Origin: Asterella californica
Lineage: Eukaryota > Streptophyta > Marchantiopsida > Marchantiales > Aytoniaceae
Assembly: GCA_036924285.1 (NCBI GenBank)
Contig: JAYKYS010000006.1
Location: 21,736,001-21,800,000, forward strand
Length of the DNA stretch: 64,000 nucleotides
Direction of reading: 5' to 3'
In this document: positions 1-12,727 of the stretch, one piece after another
Layout of the letters: each line of letters starts with the position of its first letter
Numbering within the stretch: position 1 is the stretch's first letter
The notes under the pieces: model-generated
The model's input: the letters and a program-made list of their open reading frames with translations, nothing else
Told to the model about the DNA's origin: nothing
The model's database searches: none
Program-made: the position numbers and the translations under genes

Positions 1-244
1 TTTACCTTGTCTTTCCGCTTTAGGTGACTCCATCTGTATTCTCATCTTGAAGTTGTAACACATTATATAGCAGACTTGACCACATTATAGGGTTTCTCCA
101 TCATCGACATAAAAACTATTTTAAAAATCTCCGCCCCATGAGAAACTACCTCTTTTCTGGACAGATGAGCTTCCCTTTCCATACGAGGTTTAAGTGGTAA
201 GCTTCTTGCGTCATGGCACATCAACTGATGTTAATGTTTATCAG

Positions 245-1152
245 GTGGTGCCAGGATTCAGAGTAAGGACTATCCCAGTACTGGGTACCATTCCTGCTAT
301 CTTTGGTCAAGTTATGGCTTCTTACGTAGTTACGAGAATTGCGGGAATGGCTGTGCGAACCGAGCCTGTTGTCAACTTGGACGTGGACCACTATGCACTT
401 CTGCATCATCGACTGGTAGAACGTGAGGAGCTTTTGTTTGGTACAGCCTCAGAAGTAGAGGTATTGTCTAAGACCTAACTGAAAGCTTGACGGTTTGAGT
501 TTGACATCCTACGGCCTGAACAAGTGTGTCATGATGTCATGAACGTTTTCTACTTGTGTTATGACCTGTTGACGGTCATGGTGCTGATGGTCTCTTGTTA
601 CAATTTGCAGTTGGACAAGGAGGAGGTTGCATACGTTATTCGAGAAGTTTGGCGTGGCAGAAGTGCGAGGGACCAAGGATCACGAGAAGGAGGAAGAGGA
701 ATGTGGAACGCGATGAAGATGTTGACGCTTACCAGGTTTGCTTGAAGTCCCCAGATGGACACCTTCATGCTCTAGGTCACCCGAAAACCTTAGCAGAGCT
801 CCCGTTATTCAAAGCTAAAGTTCTTGACCGTGATGCAGGTGGGACGTGACAAAACCCCCGTCTATATGCAATCTCGTCCTCTTCACTTTCACGGAGGTAT
901 GTTCAAGAGCATGTTGAAGTAAGTTATATCACGAATCTCACCATTCTTCAGAATATTAGGTACTTCTCTAGTTCTTATCTTCTTTACACTGCTGCTCAGC
1001 TCACCCCAGAATATAGGAACCTAAGAAGGATCGGATTGCAGGCAGAGGAGCATGAAGCCATATCTCTTGATATTTTGAAGACGGAAGACCCCGAATTCTG
1101 CAAGATGGTGGAGGAGAAGTTGAGCATAGCACGCAGAGAATTCGATTGTTAA
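245..1152 (+). CDS. tRNA threonylcarbamoyladenosine dehydratase (TcdA/Tcd1-like), C-terminal part
   Basis: This ThiF/E1-like, ATP-dependent enzyme converts t6A37 to cyclic t6A37 in ANN-decoding tRNAs. Four exons are seen: 245-460, 611-735, 839-896 and 1000-1152. All introns are GT-AG (150, 103 and 103 nt). Splicing restores one frame of 183 residues ending in TAA. The first exon encodes VVPGFRVRTIPVLGTIPAIF, which I recognise from plant and yeast Tcd proteins. Exon 2 has EEVAYVIREVWRGRSARDQ, the exon 2/3 join gives LTLTRWD, and the last exon has QAEEHEAISLD, as in plant homologues. The N-terminal nucleotide-binding half lies outside the window. The left edge of the first exon is uncertain: the frame stays open back to 194, so an acceptor near 201 is possible instead of 244. 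The gene converges with the MIP3-like gene. Confidence 0.85.
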
Positions 1153-2117
1153 CTGAGATGAATTGCGGGCCGATTTTATGGCTCCTTCGTACAATTAGCC
1201 TCTTGGACAGGTATAAACATCCTGAAGATCAGGGGAAACGTTGTCATTTTACTGGAATGATCGTAGTGAATGAATATACTTTTGAGAGGGAGAGAGAGAT
1301 GACTCGAGGGACCTGGTTACTTACGACTTTCATAGGAGAAATTGGGCATCGTAGAATTGAAAGTGCTAGACGACGGGAGTGCGTGTAGCTGGTAACGACA
1401 AGCGCTTTTAGTCTGGAGTGAAAGAGTGTATACCGCACAAGGTACAACAAATTTTGACCAACATGGGACAGAATGGAGCTCACACACGTGATAAAGTCTG
1501 AGCATTTTTGCGCCGTTATACCATAAGTTTCGTTCAGACAACTGAAGCTTTCTGCTCTGGTGTGTCCATTATGATTCATGTCTAATCGCACTCCTTCACT
1601 CGTCTTTCCCTTCATAAGAACAGATCCAGAGAGGACTCATTGACCAGCTAATGCGGTGAATAATACATATTGGAAGGCTATGTGGAATCCATATCTACAT
1701 TTAAAAGCCACTTATAGAAAAATCGAGTACTAGTCAGACTGTAGTGTGCCATCAAGCTTGTGTGACTTGTTCACTGAGATCATGCATCGGTAGACTGAAG
1801 ACACATTGTTTGGAAGGGAGCTTGTAGAAGCAAATGATCGAAATGCAGCCACGAACTACTCTACGTGAGAGTGTGCGAGGTAGCAATATCCTTGCAGAAA
1901 AGATGGTAATCGTTGGTACAAATTTCCAGGACATGTGAGATTTTAAACCAAACTCCGAATCATGGCTGGCGATAGAACAATCGGGGTCTTCTCTGCACTT
2001 GGGACAACCCTCAGCAGGTATATTACATCTACAGTAAACATTGATTATCTACAAACTGAGCATTTTTCATAGCTAACTGAGACCTACGTGGAGCTTCTCT
2101 TTCTAAGTCACTTCTCA
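1153..2117. other. Intergenic spacer between two convergent genes
   Basis: This spacer lies between the stop codons of the dehydratase and the MIP3-like gene. It must contain both 3' untranslated regions. The short ORFs here overlap one another on both strands, resemble no protein I know and look like chance reading frames. No repeat or RNA gene was seen. Confidence 0.6.
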
Positions 2118-5100
2118 TTAGGGAGTACCACATGATCCAACCACGAGGTCATACATGTCACTGGGCGTGAGCAAGGTAGTCCCGCCTAGCAGAACCTCAA
2201 AGCTTTCCGCTCCAGATATAGCACCCTGCGCTTCCTTGACTTCCCTGACCTGTAAGATCCACAACATTCACCCAAAGATGCTATGAGGCATCGATCAAGA
2301 CATCCCGGCTGCTGTTTAAGAGAAGTGTATTATGTGTACTGATTCTGCTATCAAACTCATGTGCCCCCTGAAAACTTAGGGGATTACCTCAGGTCAGGAG
2401 ATTACCTCAACAAAGTTCAGTCCTCCGATGATGAACACAAGAAGCACTCTCTGATCGCTCAATTTTGGCTTGGCCTGCAGAAGATTCGAGCCTTTCAGGA
2501 AACCAATCAGGACTGATACAAGTGCACGCGAGGAGATGGGCAAACAGAGACGGACGAACGAGAAAGACGGGTGAGACAGACCTGTCGAAGCGCAAATCGT
2601 CCGAGTCCACCTTTGAAGAATCGCCCCATGCCCGAGGCATGGTACTCCAGACCTGGAATGTCCATCTTCGCGAAAGCTAGAGACAGTACTTTAAATATGA
2701 GGCCCGTGTGTAAGGCTGCTCCAGCACTGATCTGGCTCTCTACAGGGAGAGGCACATCTCGGAGGGGCCTTCGGCCACATGCAGCTGCCACCTTATGCAG
2801 AGTGGAGAAAACCTCCCCGAGCCTGTCCCGCAGTTCCAGCTTGACTTGTACCTCTCCATATTCCTCGCTTTCTTCCTCATCCTCATCTTCTTCAACCCCT
2901 TCCCAGCGATCCCAATCATCATCCGCCTGCTTTGGTTTCTTCTCAGGTTTTTTTTTCACGTCGGGCTCCTTCCTAGCTTCATCTCCTTGCCACATCATGG
3001 CGAGAGCAGTCTCCAAACTTTTCAAGAACCCAAGCGGTGCTCCTACAGGACCTTTGAGAATTGCTTCCACGACAGCTTCTTTCAGTGCTTGTTCGTCTTC
3101 CCACGAAAATGGACTGCCATGACTCATGCCTGGGATTCCCTCCCCTGCGAGTGCATACCCAACAACGGCCAATGTCAAGGCGTCTCTTAACGACAAGACA
3201 TCAGGTGCCAAGGGAGTTCGAGTTTCGTGAGCCCTGCGAATATTTTGCGCACACTGCTGTACGATATCGCACAGCTGTAGAGCAAGGCTTTGTGTGTTAT
3301 CCCCTGCAGTAAGCATCAGTATTTTCTCTGAACTTGTGAAAGAATCCCAAAGCGTTGCGTTCTTTCCTGACAGTGCTTCCTCTGCTGCCCTTGTGAGCTG
3401 TATTAAAGTCGTGTGTCGTATGGCAACTTCTGGCTTCTCAGCTAATGCTTTTCTCAACGACCTCAGCTCAGTCACGCTGACAGCACCAAGCCGACCCTTT
3501 CCTGTGACCTCAATCTTCTCCTGCCTTAAGGCTTCCTGGAGCCACTTCCGGATCTGCAACATCGAATCTTTAGTGCGCTTCCCGATTAAGGTTTCTAAGA
3601 ATTCACACCCTCGTTTGTCCCAAGATGTGCACAAGGAACCCCCCCACAAGTCAGACTTTTCTCTCGGGCCCTGACTTTGAGACACAAAAGCAGGAGATCC
3701 CTTGACAGTAGCAGCTCCACCAGCAGACGATGATCTGCCGTTGGTAAGATCGAGAGCTTCCCAGTCGGGTAGTAAGGGTCCGGAGGGAAACTGAACACCA
3801 ATCCTGGCATAGTCTGAAGGTCTCGCTTCGTCAGTATCAACGAAGACTCGGAGGTCCGTCGGAGGGCGCACGACAGTGGATGTTGCAACTTGTGAGCGTA
3901 GTGCTGGAGCTCCGTTAGGAGGCGGTGCTCTTCTGGGTAAAGTGGAGAAACACCTGTCCAGCAAGGAGTCCCCATGAATACTTGGTGTAACCATGTCCAG
4001 GGTTCGATCGATCAGAATCAATCCTGCTGGCCGCCGGTAGTGCCCAGCACCATCAGAAGGGGTCGGAAGCCCTGCCATCAACTTCCCTACGACATTTGCC
4101 AGAGGCCCCAGAGTGAATATCTCAGGCTTCAGGTCCAACTGCAGGCAGACAACGACACACAATGTTTTCAGGTAAGCTGACATACACTCTGGATTTCTCC
4201 GCGAAAGAGACAGTCAGAGGTCCAGTTGGAGATCCTGACCAGGCATAAGCATGCCGAATGGGACGTCGAAAACACAGTTACTGAACGGAGGAAACATCTT
4301 CAGTTTAGATGCAGTACTACACCTGAGCAGAAACATGTTGCAAGCAATGTGCAAGGAGAACTGCACCGGCAGGGGCACGTTCTTCACCAGCAGTTGACGA
4401 GATGTCTACTCCTGGCAGACCACGGCTCACGGCATATGTGTCTTGATAGGAGGACAGAGGGGCCTGTGCAACTGCTCCCCCGGATGGTAGTACAAATAAG
4501 GACTTCGTGAAGGTGCAAACCATCAGGGGAAAGTGCTTGAATTCGATGTTTGGTACTTGCCATTTAGGATCAGGACTAAGTTCGTTAGATTCTTCTTCTT
4601 CAACAAATCTTCCACCTGACTTTGCCGTAGAGGCTGACAAGTCTCGCAGAAGGGAGTTCTTATAATCATGGAAAGCATCCAGTCCAAAAGATGTCTCTGG
4701 ATGTGCTCCGTGAGCCTCCTGCACAACAGATGGAAACATATACATCCGCCAGAATCGGAAAAGTTTCAAGCTGAACCCTCGGGGCACTGCACAGTTAGAG
4801 CTTTGAGTGATGCCATAAAAGAGGCAGGAAGTAGAGTAAAAGCATGTACCCAACCAATTAAAGAGTGGTCCATCTTCAGGAAGAAACCAAGTAAACGCTC
4901 AAGTACCTCGGAGACAGAAGTCCAGATTATGCATTGTCTCACAGATCGGTGCATTCGTAGGACTCGTAAAGTATGCGAATGAGAATCAGTTAATAACCTT
5001 GAGGTTAATATGAGAATCTTTTCAACCGGGTGCTGATCTGGTCCTCTCCAAGAAACAGCCTGCAGTCCAAGCTTCAGGTAAGTCCGATCCTACTTCCATC

Positions 5101-5843
5101 CAATGCAATGAGACGCTTAAAATACCCTATTCTAAAACAAGAGCAAAAGGTGAAGAGTTCAATGTAGGTATACAACATACAAGCTTATAACATTACTTAC
5201 TTGGCGAACGCTTTAACCCCTCTGACTGACATGCAGAACTTACACACTCAACTGCTAGAATGACACTCATGGTCAATCTGGAAAGACCATGCATGAGAGA
5301 CGATAAATATGATACTTGGTGCAGACAGAGACCTACAGCATCAAGAGGTGACGCATTTTCCAGGCTACAAATGGCTCGAGCACCGAGTTCAAGCAGCGCG
5401 GGTAGCCCTCCATTGAAATGGAAAGCCTCCCCAGCTCCAGCATCCATATAAAACAGCCCATCTTCCACGTCTTCTGTCAACTGCGCCACGACATTTCGCC
5501 AGGTAAGTCCTTGAAATTATGCATTTCGCACCTGGTTTCTGATAATCATAACTTCGATTCATGACGAAGACAGAACCTGTCCACAGGCAAGACACAGAAA
5601 ATACTGGACGGAAATCTCAACCTCAGAGTAACGAGCAAGAGAATCATTATCACAAACTAGGACGATCCAACACATCCACGCATGCGATAAAGTCGGAGAA
5701 AACCAAATGTTCCGCATCGGATGCCCTATAGCGGAAGCGATATCCTTGTCAAGCTAAACATCAACCCCAAAGACAGATGTAGCTAATAAGAATCTTACAA
5801 GTCCGATGGCTCGCTGGGACTCCTGTATCAAATCGAGCCCCAT
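2118..5843 (-). CDS. MIP3: MIP3/SCFD2-like Sec1/Munc18 family protein
   Basis: SM proteins bind SNAREs and promote membrane fusion. In Arabidopsis MIP3 works with the MAG2/MIP1/MIP2 tether in Golgi-to-ER transport. Seven exons on the minus strand, in order, are 5843-5799, 5480-5337, 5059-4907, 4718-4323, 4138-2582, 2474-2406 and 2249-2118. All introns are GT-AG and all are phase 0. The product is 831 residues, close to the plant family length. Diagnostic segments are LFYMDAGAGEAFHF near residue 23, KILILTSRLLTD in exon 3, GLILIDRTLDMVTP near 285, an acidic low-complexity stretch near 665-690, DIPGLEYHASGMGRF at the end of exon 5, and GGTTLLTPSDMYDLV near the C terminus. The start ATG opens a 15-codon exon (MGLDLIQESQRAIGL) resembling the plant N terminus. 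It is the least certain exon, but its GTAAGA donor is strong and the phase fits. Nothing looks broken. Confidence 0.9.
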
Positions 5844-6830
5844 CGCGGAAAATATTCCGCCGATCAATCAATCCTCCAGCTCAAACAAGCTCCACTAAAC
5901 TCGGCTCAGCTCAAAGCCCAATCTCCAAAAGAGAAATTCTCTGGCCCCGACGCAAATCCCCATGTTTTGAACCTTAAACTGCAGACCAGAACGCATAAAA
6001 ATTACGGGAAGAAAAGTGCTGGCCACGCGATCGATGCTCTTGACTGTCCATAGGGTAAGATCTCCACACCATTCACAATCCTCCTCCTCCTATGCTGCTA
6101 TTTGCGAAAATTGCCTCTGTCCGAGCCCCGTCCTCAAGACAGGCATCCGTAATCTCCGAAACAGACTTCGCACGAGCTCATAACGTTAACACAGATTCTG
6201 ATCCCTTACGGGGCTAAAGCCTCAGGCCCTCAGGGATACTCGATCTTGTCGTCCCTGCAATCATTTTCTTTCGTCTCTCCTTCCCGGCTTCCCGAATTCC
6301 TTTCTGCTTTCTACTTTCCTCCTCTCGTGCCGTGCCTCTCGTCTAAACCTGGTTCCGCAACTCTCAGGCTGAGGCAGTGTTCGAACCCTGGATGTCAATT
6401 CCACTGAACGTAGGGTAAGACCCATTTTACTTATCTGCGTCTGGTGTCTGGTTGGGAAGGGTGTGCACTGACACTTTAATATATTCTCTAATAAGAGTTA
6501 TGCAATGAATTAACGCCTGGTTTAAATGGATGTGTATATGTTAACTGCTTCTCGCATTTATAGTTAAGTGAGTTTGTGTACTCTCGCTTTAAAGATTGTG
6601 TCTAGACCGTCTTGGAACTCTAGGTGCGGTTATTATTTGTAGATATATTTTATACTTTATTGTAAAATTAATATGGAATATTTACAAATTTTTCATAACA
6701 GCAGGTAAACAAAGTTCCTGAAGTTGATCTAGTAGTTCTCTCTGTTTATACATAAGATATGAAGTTTACAGTTTAACCTCTATGTGGAGATAAAAAGACT
6801 TGATTATCCTAATAGGGCAACTCAAACCTC
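5844..6830. promoter_or_regulatory. 5' leader and promoter region of the MIP3-like gene, then spacer
   Basis: This stretch lies upstream of the MIP3-like start codon (minus strand). It should hold the 5' untranslated region and promoter. No TATA box could be assigned with confidence. Beyond about 6420 the sequence becomes AT-rich repeat-type DNA. A B-box-like string near 6381-6390 has no matching A box, so no tRNA is called. Confidence 0.45.
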
Positions 6831-6831
6831 T

Positions 6832-7065
6832 TTCTATAATAAAAATTACAGAGTTCAAATGAGAAAATGTAATCCTTAACTCTTCCCATAACAAAATTCC
6901 AGGATTCAGATGAAAAGACATAAACCTAGGTGTCAGGCTGACACAACCTGACACCTCAAGGTGGCAGAACTTCTGTAGATGTACGATTGAGCAGTTTTCT
7001 ATGGTTTTCAGGATATGAGTTTTACGGTCATAGACTGCAAATATCTTTTGACTACAGAATTGAAG
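6832..7065. repeat. Dispersed repeat, copy 1
   Basis: This segment shares a recognisable block with two later places, about 48790-48880 and 49790-49950. Common words include TTACAGAGTTCAAATGAGAA, then a GTGCAGAAC-like segment, then TGTACGATT followed by CAGTTTTC. The copies are diverged with indels. No coding capacity is shared. The class is unknown. Confidence 0.5.
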
Positions 7066-7109
7066 TATCATCTTCAGAAATGGTACATAAAATTTATGGT
7101 AAAAATTCA

Positions 7110-7984
7110 TGGTAAAAATTGGAATATTTTACAACCAAGGTTTGAGTGGTCCTAATATTCTTTTTAATCTAATATTGGATAATTAGGAATAATGTGAGAT
7201 AATCTATTAATCTTTCTCTTCAGCTCTTGACAATTGAAATTCTCAAGCTTTGTATCTGTATATGCTTCCACATATAATGAAATTCGTAAGATAATATTTA
7301 GTGTATGAAATACAACTTGATCGGTTGAACCATTTGGATGCTACATTACCTTTAACATATGACAAATGAGAAAATGCCAAGTTTTTAGAAGTCGATGCAA
7401 TCATGCCTATTGAATATGCATGCTCGATTAACTTCTGGGAACTTTTGATCGTTTATGTTATGGGGAAATAATAAATATTAAACAAAAATTATTTATCAAG
7501 TAAAAAAATCGAATTTTTATAAATATTAATTATTAACCTATGCTTGAAAACACGAGAATAGCAAAAATTAAACCAGAAATGCTGAGTTGACTGACGTGTT
7601 TCAGAAGATACAAGTCCAAAAAAACTATAATTATTTAATGCATTCATTAATGTGAATTTAATTTAGTACTTAAGCCTTCGTGTAGAAATCTCTTCCGATC
7701 TCGGAAGAGGGTGATATGCATGAGAATGTCACAGTGAATAAGCATCCCAACGGCCTTGTACAGTGAAAATCGTTTTCTCTTAGCAGAAAATATGTAAGTG
7801 TTATAAAAATATAATATAATAAACTATAATAAAAAATAAAAATCACTTATAAATATTAAATATTAACCTCTCTGGGAGCAACTAATTGATCCAGACAGAA
7901 CCCATAAGTCGAGAGCAGGCTGAGGCGTTCCTTGGGATATAAGTCTGGGTTTGGAATTGTCAATAGGCGTAATTTAACAGGAGT
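7110..7984. other. AT-rich non-coding DNA with repeat debris
   Basis: No gene is visible. A short hairpin with CTCTTCCG/CGGAAGAG arms lies at 7690-7709, followed by GATATGCATG. It belongs to a hairpin family seen elsewhere in the window. At 7896-7975 the string AACCCATAAGTC, then a GATATAAG block and TTGTCAAT, recur at about 52155-52235. This indicates two copies of one dispersed element. Confidence 0.5.
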
Positions 7985-7985
7985 A

Positions 7986-8205
7986 TTTAATATATATCCT
8001 AACCCTTCCCGCAGAAAGGGTTAGGGTATATATTAAACACCCATGTACACTCCGAGTGAATACTGCTGTGATATCGGGAAAGGTTAGGATATATATTAAA
8101 CACCCATGTACACTCTGAGTGAATACTGCTGTGATATCGGAAAGGGTTAGGATATATATTAAACATCCATGTACACTCCGAGTGAATACTGTAGTGGATA
8201 TCACA
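7986..8205. repeat. 63-bp tandem repeat (3 units) capped by an inverted partial unit
   Basis: Three units of 63 bp start near 8018, 8081 and 8144. Each has GGTTAGG, then ATATATTAAACA, then CATGTACACT, then GAGTGAATACTG and GATATC. Units differ by a few substitutions and one base of length at the G run. The left edge (7986-8005) is a 19/20 inverted match to the start of unit 1 (8018-8037), so it can fold as a hairpin. Because 63 is divisible by 3, two minus-strand frames stay open across the array. I treat those ORFs as a by-product of the repeat. Confidence 0.85.
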
Positions 8206-11200
8206 GTGAATCGCTTCTCGTGACCAGAGTCCTTGTAACCCACCCGAGTTAGATTTGCTCTGCATCATATCAGAAAAATCTAGCATCTTCGGTAATTTGG
8301 CTATAAGATTTTGAGGATCTTGATCAAATTTCTATAGTATTCTTAACCGAAGAAAACATATTTCGATGAGTTGTCTGTTAGTATTTTGCTTACAGCTGTC
8401 GGATATCCGAGCATCGATCCGGACTCGTATGAAGATGTTGTGGTCTTTGTTGCCTCCTAAGCCTCAGACCACCCCATCTTACCAATAACAAGTGTTATAT
8501 ATAGAATGTTGCGAAAATAAAAAATGTTATCCGTAGAGTGTTTGAAACGATTTTGTATTCTCGGATCACCAAGTTGGGCTTGTCAAGGTTTATGTACTAT
8601 AGCTTGCTTATATCAATTATTCACCTCTTCCATTTGAAGATGGAAGAGAATAGCCAGCTGTATTATTATATAATCTTTTTGTCACAGTTGGATAATAATT
8701 TACTATGTTAATTATATTTATTTAATATTAAGAGATTATCGCATTTGTAGTCTCATAGACGTTTCATTTCGCATTCCACTTTTACCTTATGTTTGGATTG
8801 CCCCACAATTTTAGTTATAGTTATCATTTTATGATACATGAATTCAGTTTATCACATAGTATAAAGTTTTCATCTAACATTAAATTATTTCTTGATAATA
8901 AAAAGTGAGCAAAAGTTCTCCAAAGATGGTATATATTCACTTTCTTACACCAAGTTCTAGAAGAAGAGAATATGCAAATTATTTAATTTATATTTTAATT
9001 TTTCCTCTTAATTAAGTAAAAAAATAATAAGTAAAAAACTGAATATTTTTATTCCTCTATGGCTACTTTATACTAGGAAGGTGAGCGTTTCACATCCATC
9101 ACTTACAGGTTTTATGATCATTGTAGTAAAAATAATTTTACTTTTTATAAATGGTTTACTTTAATAAATTAAACAATTTTATTTAAATTTAGTAATTAAA
9201 TTTAACTATTTAAGTTTAGTAAATTAAATTTGAGAAACATTTCTTATTGCAGCTTCGATTCTCTCCTGTGTACTAAATCAATTACATTTTTCTATTTCTC
9301 CGAAACCAGTCGTAATATCAGACTCCACCAACCGTTGTTGTATATAATATAATATAGGTTCTTGTTAAGTTTTTTTTCAAATTATCACTATTTAGTAGTA
9401 TGAGAACGAAGAAACAATATAGATCCTGTCAAAATCTTATAGAGTATTTTGACAATTATTTTACAACAGATTTTGTTTGAACCTACAACATGATTAGAGA
9501 TCAAGTCCCTATGGTTAGCTTTGAGATTTTTTAATATGCAATGAGTAATTGTATACAGTATAAAATCATGGATAGTTGATGATAATCATGATGATTACTT
9601 AGTCTAGAGATTATCATCACATATATATTATTTTATATCATATACACTACTCGTTGCATACTAATAGATCTAAAACCTAACATAGACGCTTTGATCTCTA
9701 ATTTCGTACTAGGTTGAAACAATATCTACCGTATTATCAAAATACTTGACGGGATCTATCTTCTATCATCAATCACTGAGCAGTCACTAGCAATTTATAA
9801 ATATTTAACACATTCTCATATTTAAATCACTAGTGTTCTTATAAAAAATGAATATATGGTGTTTATGCGCCATTTCTGCAAGTCCAAGCTGGGATGAGCA
9901 ACACAATGCCTAATGACACTTTGACGACAATCACATCCAGTTCCAAATCGCTCTACACACCTCCGAGAGATAATTAGTTCAAAGCAACAACATATGCGAT
10001 ACACTGGTTAGGATCGATCTTTCATTCAACAATTATGGTTTTTGCTTGAGCTTGCGGTCTTAGTGCTCACTAGAATACATGTTGGTGTCGTTGTTTCTGT
10101 TTGTTGCGATTCATTTTTTTTCAGAGTGGTTGGTTCTATCGTTTGCTGCAGGTTTGACATTGGAGAGGAGATTGAACATTTGTTTTATACATCACGTACG
10201 ACGTTTCATAATTTTTGACACTTTGTTATATTATAAAAGTTATTTTACAAAAGATTTTAAGATTTTTATTATCTATTTTTAAACATTTTATCACTCTCTT
10301 CAAATAAAATTAATTATTGCATTAATATTTTAACTCTTAAACTAGTGATTAATTTAATTAATTATTATGTTAATAAGTTTATTTTATATATTTTAGTGTT
10401 AAATTTATAAATATATCACTATATTGATTAATTGCTTGAAAATATTAGAATTAAAGATGATATCTCTTATCTACTAAATAATCACTTGTCACAACTATAA
10501 AACTTATAAGTAAAAGATGATAGATCATTCACATCAGATCTACGCGGAGTTAGATTGTTTTCTTTAAATGATTCTTTCTGAATTTTTACATCTTTAAGTA
10601 TTTTTTTGTTATAATAAAAGTTTTTTATAAACTTTTAGTAGTCTTTATTATATTTTAACATGATCCAATATTATTATTTTTCTTTTTAGGTCTATATTAC
10701 ACCATACAATAGTTTTATAATAATTTTCGACTATCCTCTCCGAGAGTTTAACACTAGTAGACATATCTCTCATGACGTCAAAGCTCTCTTGCAATTCTGT
10801 TTTGTCAAGAAATCCACTCGAGTCTTTTTGTCAATCTTCATTTCACTTTCGCTGGGTTCACTTTCATCTATGATGCTTGTGATCCGAGATCATATTCTCA
10901 TGTCATTTTCATCTCAAGAGCACATCTATGCTGTAAAGACTCATTTTTTGCAAACGATCTATTTTTTCTGCCAGTGATAAACGAGCCGTTGTGGTTCTTC
11001 TCCATTTACGCTACAGTTCTTGGCCGATTGTTGGTTGTTGATCGCTCATTCTTACTGCTCGTCACTTTACACATCTTGTTATTCTGTTATATTGTGTTTT
11101 CATTTACGCAACTTCTATTTTTTTCCAGTTCAAACATTTACACAACCAGTTTCTTTCTGGTGTTGGAACTAGATTAATTTCACAACATATTACTTTTAAC

Positions 11201-11700
11201 TTAAATCATTTTATATGTTTTGTTATTTTCTTTGTGCTCTGTGAGCTATATTACTTTTGGCTTGTTGTCAGCAGATTTCAAGTTTGAGTGTGCTTCATGT
11301 CGTACATAGAGTTCCAGTAGGATATCTTTATACCAATGAAAAATTTATCTTCTCCGCCATAATCTTTAGTACAATAAGTACAATATAAAAAAATATTATT
11401 TTTCCTGTAAGCATATCTTTGCATGATTATAAAAAAAAGCTCTTCAAATGAGACAATCTACTAAGATTTTACATATCTCCCAAAAAAATTGACCATATCT
11501 TACCAAACTTGGTATGTGACTTAACACACTATCTTTGATAGTTTCCTTCTATTCTTCTTTAGGATGTTATATATAGATCGAGTTACACTAATTGTTTTAA
11601 ACTACACTTGATAGAAAATAATGTAAAACTTAAAATATATGTCTATGTCTTGATAGCAATATGCTCCATGATGACTACGTTGTGGTGAAGAGAGTCTTCC
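8206..11700. other. Long AT-rich gene-free region
   Basis: This is AT-rich DNA with only short, unconvincing ORFs on both strands. Two more copies of the CTCTTCC/GGAAGAG hairpin family occur at 8619-8655 and about 8936-8980. I see no RNA gene, LTR boundary or conserved protein. It is probably old transposon debris. Confidence 0.5.
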
Positions 11701-12720
11701 TTGGCAAGGACGAGCCTCCTATGAGTGATTGGGTGTAAGGATAGTGAGGAACCAATCAATCTGTTGAAAATTATCAAAACCTCAACAATATCAATTTACA
11801 CTCAACTGTATGCAATAGGCAACTTCTGAACATCAAGATCTTTATTCATGTTTCATGTTTCATTTTATTCAAGCTCTCCACACTTGAAATTTATAGAAAT
11901 CTGAACTCTTCAGTCCTTCTCTTCCTTTCGTATGCGTCGAAGGTTTCTTCAAACAGTAAAAAGAACTTTATCTTTAATCATGTGATACATTGTTTTCTTA
12001 ACAAACACTCTTGTTAAACACTTCTTGAGTTTACCTAGGGTCCTTATAAATAGGTGTGCTTATCTAGCATCTTGATACCACTTCAATTATAATATATGTT
12101 ATTCTCTTGTCGATTGAAGTCACAACTGTGGATTCATCTCACAAGGTTTACAACCTCCACCTTCTTTATTTTGATATTCAGATGTTTTCCAAGTGATACC
12201 CATACATCAAGCTAAGAATCAGTTTGTCAGCTCAACTCTAGCTTTGTTCTTGTTCAGCTTGACAAACTTGGGTGCAACTTCTTCTAGAACTTCTCTTCGG
12301 AAATTCACTATCTAAAACATCGTGCGGCCAGACAACGTTCTATTTTTGTTCGTAATGATAACTGATATTGACTCCCACAAAGACAATATAATTGTTCCTT
12401 CTCCCTCCTCGTTCAAGTCTCTCGAGTCCGGACCATCCGTTCCACCGTTCATCTCTTCAGACGAGGACAAATGCCTTACATACTTCTTATATACAAACAG
12501 AAGTTATACAACACATGGTCCATATCTCTTTGTTTTGAAGGATTTGTCATCATCTTTTTCATCCTTAGATAATTTATGTGCACGAGGTGTCCACACTCTG
12601 AGCTTCTCCAACAAGCATTTGGAAAATTATTGTTGTTGCATCTATCTCGAGTTTGACTTTTATCATAAGACGTGTCAATTACCTTAAACAAGTCCATAAG
12701 TACTTGCACGCATCCCTAGA
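11700..12720 (-). mobile_element. Decayed LTR-retroelement fragment (minus orientation)
   Basis: Read on the minus strand, this contains a GCACCCA...TCAAGCTGA block near 12225-12275 and TATTTATAAGGACCCTAG near 12031-12048. Both motifs recur on the plus strand at about 14725-14775 and 15600-15617. The TATAAGGACCCTAG string looks like an LTR promoter/TATA segment. The 121-codon plus-strand ORF at 12322-12687 is not recognisable as a protein. Confidence 0.4.
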
Positions 12721-12727
12721 AGACACC

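Noticed and set aside
197..244. 48-nt intron with perfect GTAAGC...TTATCAG ends before the first dehydratase exon
   Set aside because: The upstream sequence has a stop in the phase needed to join the exon, and 48 nt is shorter than usual for plant introns. The exon edge is left uncertain instead.
2571..4180. Plus-strand ORFs of 126-183 codons opposite the MIP3-like gene
   Set aside because: They are antisense shadows of the large coding exon; the minus strand has a full family match and consistent splicing.
6375..6395. B-box-like GTTCGAACCC suggesting a tRNA gene
   Set aside because: No A box or acceptor stem at the right distance.
7690..7709. CTCTTCCGATCT resembles the end of an Illumina adapter
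   Set aside because: The flanks do not match the adapter. The string is one member of a hairpin family found at several other places in the window.
7986..8205. Possible CRISPR array or telomeric repeat
   Set aside because: Units are contiguous with no spacers, and the TTAGGG-like core occurs only once per 63 bp in a eukaryotic context.
7974..8286. Two overlapping minus-strand ORFs with 21-residue repeats
   Set aside because: They follow from a 63-bp tandem repeat without stops; two frames are open at once and neither has protein-like flanks.
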